64,000 bases of DNA from an uncultured Chloroflexales bacterium. Its GTDB lineage: Bacteria > Chloroflexota > Chloroflexia > Chloroflexales > Chloroflexaceae. The position numbers were made by a program, and so were the translations under genes. Where the stretch lies: the NCBI GenBank assembly GCA_937902315.1, contig CALGUG010000014.1, positions 75,183 through 139,182 of the forward strand. Direction: 5' to 3'. Positions 43,511 through 51,990 of this stretch are shown here, piece by piece (the stretch's first letter is position 1; each line of letters begins with the position of its first letter). The notes beneath the pieces were generated by a model, which worked only from the letters and a program-made list of their open reading frames with translations, was not told the origin of the DNA and ran no database searches.

Positions 43511-44764
43511 ATGGCTCCTGTTTCTTTGCTGGTAGTAGGTGCTGGTGGGCGCGGTTCGCGCTATGCCGAATATGCGATCGAACGGCCCGATCTGGCGCGA
43601 ATTGTGGGTGTAGCCGAGCCGCGTCCGGTGCATCGCGAGCGGATCGCCGAAAAACACGATCTCGCTGTGGAAAACACAGTGACCGATTGGCGCGAGTTCG
43701 CGGCGCGCCCGCGCTTCGCCGATGCAGTGATCATTGCAACCCAAGATGCGATGCATATCGAGCCAGCCATTGCCTTTGCCGAGCTTGGCTACCACATTCT
43801 GCTCGAAAAGCCCATGGCCCCGAACGAAGAGGACTGCCGCCGCATCGCCGAGGCTGCCGAGCGCAACGGTGTGATGCTGGCGATCTGCCATGTGTTGCGC
43901 TACACGCCCTACACCGAGCAGCTCAAGGCTGTGCTGAAGTCGGGCCGCATCGGCGATATTGTGAGCATTCAGCACCTTGAGCCGGTCGGTTACTGGCACC
44001 AAGCTCACTCGTTTGTGCGCGGCAACTGGCGCAACGAAGCCGAATCGTCCTCGATGCTCTTGGCGAAGTCGTGCCACGACTTGGACTGGATCCGCTATAT
44101 TATGGATAAGCGCTGCGTCGAAGTTTCGTCGTTTGGCAGCCTCAAGCACTTCCGGGCCGATCAAAAGCCCGAGGGTGCGGCCGACCGCTGTCTCGATTGC
44201 CCGATCGAGCAGCAGTGCGCCTATTCGGCCAAGCGCCTCTATCTCAGGCAGGTGCAGGAAGGCCGCTATGGCTGGCCCGTCGATGTGCTGACGCCCGAGA
44301 ATAGCGAAGAGAGCGTTTTGGAGGCTCTGCGCACTGGGCCGTATGGTCGCTGCGTCTATAGCTGCGACAACGATGTGGTCGATCATCAGGTCGTCAATAT
44401 GCGCTTTGAAGACGATTCGACCGCCAGCTTCACCATGACCGCTTTTACGGCCATGCGCCAGCGCGAAACCCAGATCTTTGGCACCAAGGGCGAGATTCGC
44501 GGCAATAGCGAGACGATCGAGATCTTCGACTTCCTGACCGAGACCAAGGAAGTGATCGACACCACTAAGCAGCGCGCAGAGGGCGCTTTGAGCGGGCATG
44601 GCGGCGGCGATGCAGGCATCATGGCCAGCTTTGTAGAGGCGGTGGCCAACAACGATCCCAGCCGAATCCGCTCTGGCCCGCGCGAGTCGCTCGAAACCCA
44701 CCTGATGGTGTTTGCAGCCGAGCGCGCGCGCCGCGAAGGCCGCGTGGTCAAAGTCGAGCTTTGA
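43511..44764 (+). CDS. Gfo/Idh/MocA-family oxidoreductase with cysteine motif
   Basis: 417 residues. Rossmann opening VVGAGGRGSRYAEYAI (8-23), EKP motif with K100, and CHDLDWIRYIMD near residue 188, where family members carry the catalytic His. Unlike its two relatives in this window it has a C-x2-C-x5-C insert (CLDCPIEQQC, 227-236), suggesting a metal site. It likely oxidises a sugar-like substrate. ATG at 43511 with GAGGTG upstream. It seems monocistronic. Confidence 0.86.
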   Translation: MAPVSLLVVGAGGRGSRYAEYAIERPDLARIVGVAEPRPVHRERIAEKHDLAVENTVTDWREFAARPRFADAVIIATQDAMHIEPAIAFAELGYHILLEKPMAPNEEDCRRIAEAAERNGVMLAICHVLRYTPYTEQLKAVLKSGRIGDIVSIQHLEPVGYWHQAHSFVRGNWRNEAESSSMLLAKSCHDLDWIRYIMDKRCVEVSSFGSLKHFRADQKPEGAADRCLDCPIEQQCAYSAKRLYLRQVQEGRYGWPVDVLTPENSEESVLEALRTGPYGRCVYSCDNDVVDHQVVNMRFEDDSTASFTMTAFTAMRQRETQIFGTKGEIRGNSETIEIFDFLTETKEVIDTTKQRAEGALSGHGGGDAGIMASFVEAVANNDPSRIRSGPRESLETHLMVFAAERARREGRVVKVEL

Positions 44765-44845
44765 TCGACGCTGGACTGCGACCGTCATTAGCTTGTCTGC
44801 CGCTCTGTTCGTGTACAGAAAAACTGCCTCGATTGACTTCTTGTG

Positions 44846-45096
44846 ATGCCAAATCAGGCTATACACTTTGTGTTTTTGGGCTTCGGCAGAGCGGAACTTG
44901 ATAATTCTTTTTTCCTTTTGGCAATGAGAGCGAGTGATCGTACCCTTGGCTTAGGGTGCGATCGCTCTGATGGCGAAGAGCACGGCGCGCAGCTAGCAGC
45001 CCAGTTTGTTGGGTGGACTGTTGGTAGCCGTAGGCGGACGCGCTAAGGACCAAATGGGCGGCTAAAGACTTCGCCGCCAGAATGGTGAATGGCTAT
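44846..45096 (+). repeat. Hybrid of family A (left) and family B (right)
   Basis: The left end ATGCCAAATCAG and core TTGGGCTTCGGCAGAGCGGA are family A; the right part holds the family B core at 45025-45042 and ends TGAATGGCTATA. A strong hairpin (AGAGCGAGTGATCG...CGATCGCTCT, about 44929-44970) lies in the middle. Either one element inserted in the other or the two recombined. Confidence 0.75.
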
Positions 45097-45304
45097 AGGC
45101 CGATGATGGCAGAAAGCTGCCGCAAGTCGTCTAGCATGCTGTTGCTAGGCGACTTTTGCTTGAAAACGATAACCAGAGAGCGGGCCTAGGCCGGAAATGA
45201 TAGCTCATACCTATGGTACAATCGACAACAGTAAAGAGACTTTACGGCTGCTGACGGCGATGCGCTGTTATGGGTCGGAGTTTGCTGTGACGGTGAAATA
45301 AATC

Positions 45305-47485
45305 GTGCGAGATGAACGATTGCGCTCGGAAGGCGAGGCGACTCGAGCTTGGCGAGAACGCCTGTTGAATGTGCTTCCGGGTTTGTGTTTGCTTGGCTTT
45401 TTTGGAACGCTTTTGGCGGGCGCAAACCCTTTAGGGGGTCTCTTGCGCCTCCTTTTGTTGCTTGGTATAGCGACCCCCGTGTGGCGCTGGCTTTGGCAGG
45501 GTGGTCTGACGCGCCTGCGCGAGGGCGTGCACGCTGGGGTGGTGGCGGCTGTCTTGTTTGCGGCTCTCTTTTTGCGTCTGCAAGGTGTCAGCTTCGGTTT
45601 GCCCTATTTCGAACAGCCCGACGAATGGAATACGGTCGATTGGGCCATCGAGATGGTACAGACCGCCGACTACAAGCCGCGTATGTTCACCTATCCGCCA
45701 GCCTACACCTATCTGCAGGCTGGCATGGTGGCGCTGCACTATCTGCGGGGCGCTAGTGCGGGGCTGTACGAAACCGTTGCCGATATTCAGACCGCGCTCT
45801 ACTATCCGTGGGGGCGCAGTCTGACCGCTCTGCTGGGCACAGGCAGCATCTTCATCACTTATCTGTTGGGGCGACGGATCTATGGGCGCGAGGTCGGTCT
45901 TTTGGCGGCAGCGGCCTTGGCCTTTTTCCCGCCTCATATGCGCGATTCGCACTACGCCACAACCGATATTCCCCTGACCTTCTTCAGTGTGCTGGCGCTG
46001 TTGAGTGCGACTCTGCTGCTCTATCGCAAGGCAGGCCTATGGGGGCGTTTGGGCCAAGTGCTGCTGACGGGCGCGCTGATCGGCTTGGCGGCAGCCACCA
46101 AATACACGGTTGCTACGCTGCTGCTGCCCTTGGTCGTCGCGGCCGCCTACGCCGCCTTCGACGATCTCGCTAGTCTGCCAGCGCGGGCTTGGCGACTGCT
46201 TGGCCTGCTGGGGGCTGGCGCTCTGGGGGTTGGGCTTGGCTTTACGCTCGGCAATCCTTACTGGCTGGCGCTGCTGCCCCAAATGCTCACCGATGTCGGA
46301 ATGATTTTGATCAACTACAAGGTGAGCGAGCCGCAGTATCAGTGGGAATTCTTCTGGGGCATCGCGCGACAAGACGCCGATTGGCTGACGATCTGTGGTG
46401 GCATCGGTATCGCGATCGCGGCCCTGCGCCACCGCCGCGGCGATCTGCTGCTGCTGAGCTTCTTCCTGCCCTACTTGGTTCAGATCGCCAATGTGCCGAT
46501 CGTCTTCTTCCGCAACGCCCAGCCGATCGTGCCCTTGCTGTTTATTTTTGCGGGCCTGACGATTGTGTCAGCGCTCGATTGGCTGCGGGAGCGCGCTTGG
46601 CTGTCGGCTCTATTGGCGCGCCTTCCTTCCAAACAAGCCGTATCGCGCCTCGCTGCGGACCGAAGGAAGGCTCAGCCGATTGTGCTGGGCTTGCTGACGC
46701 TCGCCTTCTTGCTGGGCGCTTTTGTGCCGCCCGCCCAAAGCTCGATCATTCAGAGCTATGCTATGGCCCAGCCGACCACGCGCATGCGCGCGACCGATTG
46801 GGTGCTGGCCAATGTGCCGCAGGGTTCGCGCATTTGGCTGGAAGATCAGACTTTGATCTTGCCGAGCGATCAGTACCGCGTCTCGGGTGGCAAACCGATT
46901 CGCCAACAGCCGATAGAGTGGTATGCTGAACAGGGTTACAGCTATTTGGTGGCCAATGTGTCGCGCACGCCCAGTAAATATCGCGACGAATTGCGCGCTA
47001 TAATCTCTCGGGCTGGTGTAACATTTAAGAGTAGCCCGAGTAGCTTGGGCGAAGAGTTCGCCGTGATTCAGCTCGCGCGTTTGGTCGAGCCAGCCAGCGA
47101 CGCCACTAAGGTCGATATTCCTTTTGGCTCGCCCATCGTGCTAGAGGCTTACAAACACCCGGGCGAGGTTCAAGCTGGCGGTGTGCTGCCTTTGGCGATC
47201 TATTGGCGCTGTATTCTGCCGGTCGGCCCGGATTATACGGTCTATGTTCACTTGATCGATGCTGAGGGCAATAAGTTGGCCCAGCGCGATATCAAGCCTT
47301 TGGAGGGCACTCGCCCGACCCCGACCTGGCAGGTGGGCGAGCTATTGCGCGACGATCAAGATCTTTTTATTCCAGCTGAAGTGCCGCCCGGAACCTATCG
47401 ACTTGAAGTCGGTATGTATCTGGCCGACACCTTCGCTCGTCTCAACGAGCAGCCCGTCTATTTGGGCGAAGTTATCGTCAAGTAA
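45305..47485 (+). CDS. Dolichyl-phosphate-mannose-type membrane glycosyltransferase
   Basis: 726 residues with about twelve membrane segments in the first 490 residues. The first outside loop carries the acidic motif FEQPDEWNTVDWA near residue 103, and TYPPAYTYLQAG follows, both typical of GT-C fold (PMT/ArnT-like) enzymes that use lipid-linked sugars. The last 230 residues form a soluble domain, ending in a beta-sandwich (LAIYWRCILPVGPDYTVYVH, VGMYLADTFARLNEQPVYLG). A GTG at 45305 is used, with a weak ribosome site. Confidence 0.84.
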   Translation: MRDERLRSEGEATRAWRERLLNVLPGLCLLGFFGTLLAGANPLGGLLRLLLLLGIATPVWRWLWQGGLTRLREGVHAGVVAAVLFAALFLRLQGVSFGLPYFEQPDEWNTVDWAIEMVQTADYKPRMFTYPPAYTYLQAGMVALHYLRGASAGLYETVADIQTALYYPWGRSLTALLGTGSIFITYLLGRRIYGREVGLLAAAALAFFPPHMRDSHYATTDIPLTFFSVLALLSATLLLYRKAGLWGRLGQVLLTGALIGLAAATKYTVATLLLPLVVAAAYAAFDDLASLPARAWRLLGLLGAGALGVGLGFTLGNPYWLALLPQMLTDVGMILINYKVSEPQYQWEFFWGIARQDADWLTICGGIGIAIAALRHRRGDLLLLSFFLPYLVQIANVPIVFFRNAQPIVPLLFIFAGLTIVSALDWLRERAWLSALLARLPSKQAVSRLAADRRKAQPIVLGLLTLAFLLGAFVPPAQSSIIQSYAMAQPTTRMRATDWVLANVPQGSRIWLEDQTLILPSDQYRVSGGKPIRQQPIEWYAEQGYSYLVANVSRTPSKYRDELRAIISRAGVTFKSSPSSLGEEFAVIQLARLVEPASDATKVDIPFGSPIVLEAYKHPGEVQAGGVLPLAIYWRCILPVGPDYTVYVHLIDAEGNKLAQRDIKPLEGTRPTPTWQVGELLRDDQDLFIPAEVPPGTYRLEVGMYLADTFARLNEQPVYLGEVIVK

Positions 47486-47555
47486 TCGGTTGGACCCTTG
47501 TGCGCTCGACCGTTACTATATTTCGTCTGTTTAGCCTTATCACAAAGGAGCTGAT

Positions 47556-48974
47556 ATGGGTTATCGTATTGAAAAGGACTCGCTCGGCGAAGTCCAAGTA
47601 CCCGAAAATGCGCTCTATGCAGCGCAGACACAGCGTGCTGTGTTGAACTTCCCCGTGAGCGGTCAGCGCCCTTACCCGGCTTTTGTTTGGGCTCAAGCGC
47701 TCGTTAAGCGCGCCGCCGCCGAGGTCAACCGCGACCTTGGTCTGCTCGATCCCAAGTTGGCTAACGCCATCATCGAGGCCGCCGACGAGGTGCTGGCTGG
47801 CAAGCATGCCGACCAGTTTGTGGTCGACCCCTTCCAGGCGGGCGCTGGCACCAGCCACAACATGAACTTGAACGAAGTGATCGCCAACCGCGCAAACCAG
47901 ATTCTGGGCTATGCGCTCGACGATCCCAAGAAGCCCGTTAACCCCAACGACCATGTGAACATGGCTCAGAGCACCAACGATACCATTCCGACCGCGATTC
48001 GCATGGGCATTCTGTGGCGCATCGATGAGCTGTTGGGCGTAGTCGATGGCTTGGCTGCATCGTTGGAGAAGAAGGCTGTCGAGTTCGACGATGTTGTGAA
48101 ATCGGGCCGCACCCACCTGCAAGACGCTGTTCCGGTGCGCTTGGGCCAAGAGTTCGGCGCCTACGCTTTGGCTGTGCGCAACGATAGCGAGCGCATTCGT
48201 GTTTCGGCCGATCGCGTTCGCCGCTTGGGCATCGGCGGTACCGCCACTGGTTCGGGCTTGAACGCTCACCCCGAGTATCACGGCCGCATGATCGAAGTGC
48301 TGGGCCGCCTCTCGGGTCAAGAGGTGCGCAGCAGCGGCAACCTCTTTGAGAGCATGCAGAACATGGCCGATATCGCCGACTTCTCGGGCAGCCTGCGCAC
48401 GCTCTGTCTGACCCTGACCCGCATCGCCAACGACTTCCGTCTGCTCTCCAGCGGCCCGGCCACTGGTCTGGACGAGCTGCGTCTGCCGGCGGTTCAGCCC
48501 GGTTCGAGCATTATGCCCGGTAAGGTTAACCCCGTACTGGCCGAGATGCTCAACATGGCCTGTTTCCACGTCATGGGCAACGATTACACCATCGCTTTGG
48601 CGGTTCAGGCTGGCCAGCTTGAACTGAACGTGATGATGCCGATCATCGCTCACAATGTCTTCGAGGCCATGCATGTTTTGATCGGTGCGATCAGCGCCTT
48701 CACCACCAAGTGTGTCGACGGTCTGACCGCTAACCGCGAGAAGGCCAGCGGCTGGTTGGCTAAGAACGCCATTCTGGTCACCGCGCTCAACCCGGTGATC
48801 GGCTACCTGAACGGCGCTGCTGTCGCCAAGGAAGCTATGGCGACCGGCAAGACCATTAAGGAAGTTGTGGTCGAGAAGGGCCTGCTGCCCGCTGAAGAGG
48901 TCGATAAGCTGCTCGATGTCTACTCTCTGACCGAGGGTGGTATTCAAGGTGGCATCGGCGCTGGTGGCGGCTAA
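47556..48974 (+). CDS. Class II fumarase/aspartase lyase, probable aspartate ammonia-lyase
   Basis: 472 residues. The superfamily signature GSSIMPGKVNP lies near residue 315, with SGRTHLQDAVPVRLGQE, and VDPFQAGAGTSHNMNLNEVIANRA. The stretch VQAGQLELNVMMPIIAHNVF and LTANREKASGWLAKNAI are nearer to aspartase (AGQLQLNVMEP) than to fumarase C, so deamination of aspartate to fumarate is favoured, though fumarase activity is possible. The C-terminus is glycine-rich. AAAGGAG lies before the ATG. Confidence 0.86.
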   Translation: MGYRIEKDSLGEVQVPENALYAAQTQRAVLNFPVSGQRPYPAFVWAQALVKRAAAEVNRDLGLLDPKLANAIIEAADEVLAGKHADQFVVDPFQAGAGTSHNMNLNEVIANRANQILGYALDDPKKPVNPNDHVNMAQSTNDTIPTAIRMGILWRIDELLGVVDGLAASLEKKAVEFDDVVKSGRTHLQDAVPVRLGQEFGAYALAVRNDSERIRVSADRVRRLGIGGTATGSGLNAHPEYHGRMIEVLGRLSGQEVRSSGNLFESMQNMADIADFSGSLRTLCLTLTRIANDFRLLSSGPATGLDELRLPAVQPGSSIMPGKVNPVLAEMLNMACFHVMGNDYTIALAVQAGQLELNVMMPIIAHNVFEAMHVLIGAISAFTTKCVDGLTANREKASGWLAKNAILVTALNPVIGYLNGAAVAKEAMATGKTIKEVVVEKGLLPAEEVDKLLDVYSLTEGGIQGGIGAGGG

Positions 48975-48995
48975 GCGCTCATTGTTAACATAATC

Positions 48996-49030
48996 AAAGC
49001 GGTGGATGATATTGCTCATCCGCCGCTTTT
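48996..49030 (+). terminator. Terminator of the lyase gene
   Basis: 14-bp stem with one mismatch (AAAGCGGTGGATGA with 49016-49029), loop of 6, ending in CTTTT. Confidence 0.8.
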
Positions 49031-49048
49031 GCTTTGCAAAGCAAAAGC
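49025..49048. repeat. 24-bp perfect palindrome
   Basis: Perfect inverted repeat with arm GCTTTTGCTTTG, overlapping the right arm of the preceding terminator, so the two hairpins are mutually exclusive. Confidence 0.75.
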
Positions 49049-49120
49049 ACTGTACCCAGAGTTGGGACAGTGCTTTTTGAATCTCCTTCATAGCGGGAAA
49101 GTGGTTGAGCGATATGGCTG

Positions 49121-49212
49121 CCGTGTCCCTTCGACAGGCTCAGGGTACGGCAGCTTGGTGGCTGAGCGTGTCGAAGCCCAATCCCCTTCAAAGCGGGGCA
49201 GTGGTCGCTTGT
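49121..49212. repeat. Palindromic repeat with CCCTTCGACAGGCTCAGGG
   Basis: Contains CCCTTCGACAGGCTCAGGG (about 49127-49145) and a partly inverted partner GGCTGAGCGTGTCGAAGCCC (49160-49179). Similar dispersed palindromes of this kind are common in many bacterial genomes. A second direct similarity (CTCCTTCATAGCGGG and CCCCTTCAAAGCGGG) flanks it. Confidence 0.6.
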
Positions 49213-49224
49213 GATTGCCCAGCT

Positions 49225-49375
49225 AAAGTCGCTTCCCATTGCGGATGCTCTTTCGGCGCGGGCAGATAGCACCCCTATTGTTGGGCAGGATGTTGATAGC
49301 CGTAGGCGGACGCGGTGAGGAACGAATGAGGGCTAGACGCCTCTCCGCCAACGAAAAAAGAGACGAACTGGTTAG
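49225..49375 (+). repeat. Family B interspersed element
   Basis: Core at 49297-49314, with the usual TTGTTGGGCAGGATG before and TAGACGCCTCTCCGCCA after. Right end GAACTGGTTAGG near 49363-49374 resembles the terminal repeat; the left end is degraded. Confidence 0.8.
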
Positions 49376-49529
49376 GCTTGGCGATTTCGGTCTTTAGATG
49401 GAGTTTCTGCCTTACGAGCGTTTTTGGGCGATAGTGCTTGCAACAAGCCATATCAGTTCAACGTCTAGTTAGCTGTTCGCCCCTTGGCGGGCTTTGTAAA
49501 AAGATTATCAAAGATGTGAAGGTAACGAT

Positions 49530-50633
49530 ATGGATCACCAGCAGCAGAGCCAGAAGCAAGATTATGGTTTTGGCGTAGCAGAGCAGAAACTTCCTGCCGA
49601 GGCCTATTATCAACGACCGCGCCAAAACAATCGTAATCTCGCCGTTATTTTGATTATTGTCGGTGCATTGTGGTTGGCGATCGAATTGATGGGGAATGGT
49701 TTCTTCTTTGGAGCGCGCTCTCAGTCGAACCTACAACGTTTTCCTGCCAGCAGCGAGCAGATTGTGTTTGATCTTGGTTCGGCAAACCTTGTGCTTGAAG
49801 TCGAAGAGCGCGACGATATTGTAGTTGAGTTGGTCGAGCGGGGCTTTTGGGGCAGCAACACAATGGTCAGCGAACAAGGTAGCCGTCAGCTCACCATTCG
49901 CAACCGGGCTTCCGGCCTCTGTTTCTCCAATTGTGATGTTTCTTATCGGGTTGTGATGCCCGCCGATCTCGCGCTCGAAATTCAGACCGATAGTGGTGAT
50001 ATTCAGCTCAAGGGCGACCTTGGCCCAGTGGTTTTGAACACCTTGAGCGGCGATGTAAAGATTCAAGAGAGCGATGATCCGCTTGAGGTGAGCAGCGGCA
50101 GCGGAGAGATCGTGCTCGAACGCATTACAGCTGATATCAGCGCCCATAGCAACAGTGGCGATATTTGCTTAGACACGATCAACGCCGAGCGAGCCGAGGT
50201 CAGCAGCAACAGCGGCGAGGTACAGCTCAAGGCTGTCGATGCCCAAGTTGTGCAGGTGACAACCAGCAGTGGCGATATTAGTTTTGCTGGTTCGGCTGAG
50301 CAGCTAGAACTGCTAAGCAGCAGCGGTCAGATCAAAGTCGAGAATGAGCAGGCCCAGAGCCTCAATCTGGAAACGGGCAGCGGCGATATTCGCTATCGTG
50401 GCGGGCTGAGCGGCCGGAGCAGCATCGCCAGCAGTTCGGGCGATGTAGAGCTCAAGCTGAGCGATCCGAGTAACCTGCGCGTCGATGCGAAGACAAGCTC
50501 GGGATCGATCGATAGCAACCTCAAGCTCACGCTCGAAGAGAACAGCGAGCATGTCTTGGTTGGCAGTATGGGCGATGGCAGCGTGCAGCTGTCGATCACA
50601 ACCAGCAGCGGCGATGTGCGCATAAGCAACTAG
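49530..50633 (+). CDS. DUF4097-type membrane-anchored beta-helix protein
   Basis: 367 residues. After a polar N-terminus comes one membrane helix (about 38-56), then a repeat domain with SGDI/SGEV steps about every 19 residues (DSGDIQLKG, SGDVKIQES, SGSGEIVLE, SSGDISFAG, TSSGDVRISN), the pattern of DUF4097 right-handed beta-helix or adhesin-like folds. GAAGGT precedes the ATG. The role is unknown; a surface or envelope-stress role is typical of DUF4097 in other bacteria. Confidence 0.85.
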   Translation: MDHQQQSQKQDYGFGVAEQKLPAEAYYQRPRQNNRNLAVILIIVGALWLAIELMGNGFFFGARSQSNLQRFPASSEQIVFDLGSANLVLEVEERDDIVVELVERGFWGSNTMVSEQGSRQLTIRNRASGLCFSNCDVSYRVVMPADLALEIQTDSGDIQLKGDLGPVVLNTLSGDVKIQESDDPLEVSSGSGEIVLERITADISAHSNSGDICLDTINAERAEVSSNSGEVQLKAVDAQVVQVTTSSGDISFAGSAEQLELLSSSGQIKVENEQAQSLNLETGSGDIRYRGGLSGRSSIASSSGDVELKLSDPSNLRVDAKTSSGSIDSNLKLTLEENSEHVLVGSMGDGSVQLSITTSSGDVRISN

Positions 50634-50663
50634 CCTGCTGGAATCGCTCGTAGTTGTAAAGCG

Positions 50664-50708
50664 AAACCGATCAGTTGAGTGCAAAGCTCAATTGATCGGT
50701 TTTTGTTT
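50664..50708 (+). terminator. Terminator of the DUF4097 gene
   Basis: 16-bp stem with one mismatch (AAACCGATCAGTTGAG pairing with CTCAATTGATCGGTTT), loop of 7, then TTGTTT. Confidence 0.85.
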
Positions 50709-51099
50709 AGCGCTTGAGCGCTTGGGCTTGGAGCACCCGTGGTACAACCTTGATCTCTTGGCTGAGGCGCTCGTTGACGGCCCAAGCTAGATCGATCTCG
50801 GCGTAGAGCTGCCAGCTGAGCTGTAAGAGCCGACCGGCATAGCTGACCGGCCCGATGCTAGGGATCGAGAAGCGAAACGAGAAACTGTAGGTTTGGCCCG
50901 CCACCAGCGGCTCGGGCGCTGTGAAGCTCTCGAATTGAGCAGTGCCCTCATCGCGCAGTCCGCGTCCGCTGCTATGCCAATTGAGCCGAACGCTGATCAG
51001 CTTGGGCTGTTTGTCGTCTTTCGGCGTCCAGAGCAGCCTGCCTTCCAATTGGCTGCCCGTCTCGTACTCGCCTGCGTTGGCCAGTTCAAACCAGATCAT
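50707..51099 (-). CDS. Hypothetical beta-sandwich (arrestin-like) protein
   Basis: 130 residues, no signal or membrane segment. Alternating strands (SQLEGRLLWTPKDDKQPKLI, TYSFSFRFSIPSIGPVSYAG, LLQLSWQLYAEIDL) fit an arrestin-like Ig fold as in SpoOM-type proteins. The start overlaps the stop of the preceding gene as ATGA, so the two products are made together. I cannot name a function. Confidence 0.72.
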   Translation of the reverse strand: MIWFELANAGEYETGSQLEGRLLWTPKDDKQPKLISVRLNWHSSGRGLRDEGTAQFESFTAPEPLVAGQTYSFSFRFSIPSIGPVSYAGRLLQLSWQLYAEIDLAWAVNERLSQEIKVVPRVLQAQALKR

Positions 51100-51833
51100 A
51101 TCAGCACCTCGGGTAGCACTTGTAAGCGATAGCTATGCCGAATATTGCCCAAGCCGCTGGTCTTTGGCTCGATCTCGATGCGCCAGATGATTTTGTTGTT
51201 GGCGGCCTCGAACGAGGGCGGAAGCTGATGCGGCAGTAGCACTTCGTAGTTCGAAACGCTAAAGTCATCTAGGGCCACATCTTGGCGCACGACGGGCAGG
51301 GCTTGCTCCCAGACGACATGCTCTTCGATGATGTGCCGTCGTTTTCTTCGCGGTCGGCGGACCTGCTCGACACAGCGCACGAAAGCGCGCACTTGGGCGA
51401 TCTTGGCGCGGCCTGTGGTACGCAGGCGGTAGCTAAGCTGCAGCGTTTGGCCCAGCCGTTGGGGCGAGTCCAGCAAGATCAGCTCGGCACTTTCGGTGTT
51501 GACATAACCGATCAGCTTCATCAGGTTGGCCCAGAGCATGCGCAGGCCGTAGAGCAAAATGGGCAGCGCGATCAGCACTCTGACCAGCGCGCTGAAATGG
51601 ATGCCTTGTTGGTCGATAAACAACAGGATCGGCTGTGCGGCCAGCCAAGCTGCGACTCCGCAGAGTATAAGGCCGTAGAGCGCCAAGACGGTGGGCAGTT
51701 TGGGCAAGTCGCCCTTTAAATCGGCCCGATAGCCATGTTCGCTGCGGTAGGCCGTGGCCTCGGGTTCGAGCCAGCTCTGCCAAAACTCCTCAAACATTTC
51801 GCTGGGATTGATCGGTTCGGGTTCCCTGCTCAT
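51096..51833 (-). CDS. Membrane protein with arrestin-like domain
   Basis: 245 residues with two membrane helices (about 46-68 and 82-105), then a soluble domain from residue 115 (LILLDSPQRLGQTLQLSYRL) with beta pattern similar to its small neighbour and a very basic patch (VRRPRRKRRHI). AGAGGTC precedes the ATG. No family name is recognised. The two-gene unit faces away from the serine hydrolase downstream. Confidence 0.75.
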   Translation of the reverse strand: MSREPEPINPSEMFEEFWQSWLEPEATAYRSEHGYRADLKGDLPKLPTVLALYGLILCGVAAWLAAQPILLFIDQQGIHFSALVRVLIALPILLYGLRMLWANLMKLIGYVNTESAELILLDSPQRLGQTLQLSYRLRTTGRAKIAQVRAFVRCVEQVRRPRRKRRHIIEEHVVWEQALPVVRQDVALDDFSVSNYEVLLPHQLPPSFEAANNKIIWRIEIEPKTSGLGNIRHSYRLQVLPEVLI

Positions 51834-51990
51834 ACGACCTCTTCTGTTTCTGGCTACAAGCGACGCGTTTAGTGTTTAGAGATACGTTTATCGCCCGCTT
51901 TTTGTTTCCCGAACGCGCTAGCCTGCAGAGCTCGCGAAAAAATCGAGTATCCTAGAGCCAGGCCCGATCTTGTGAAGGAGTTGAAACGCC

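Noticed and set aside
43487..44866. 459-codon antisense open frame over the Gfo/Idh/MocA gene
   Set aside because: Shadow of a complete oxidoreductase gene; no ribosome site and histidine/alanine-rich composition typical of antisense frames.
47478..49091. 537-codon antisense open frame over the aspartase-like gene
   Set aside because: The sense strand encodes a full lyase with its signature motifs and a ribosome site; the antisense frame has none of these.
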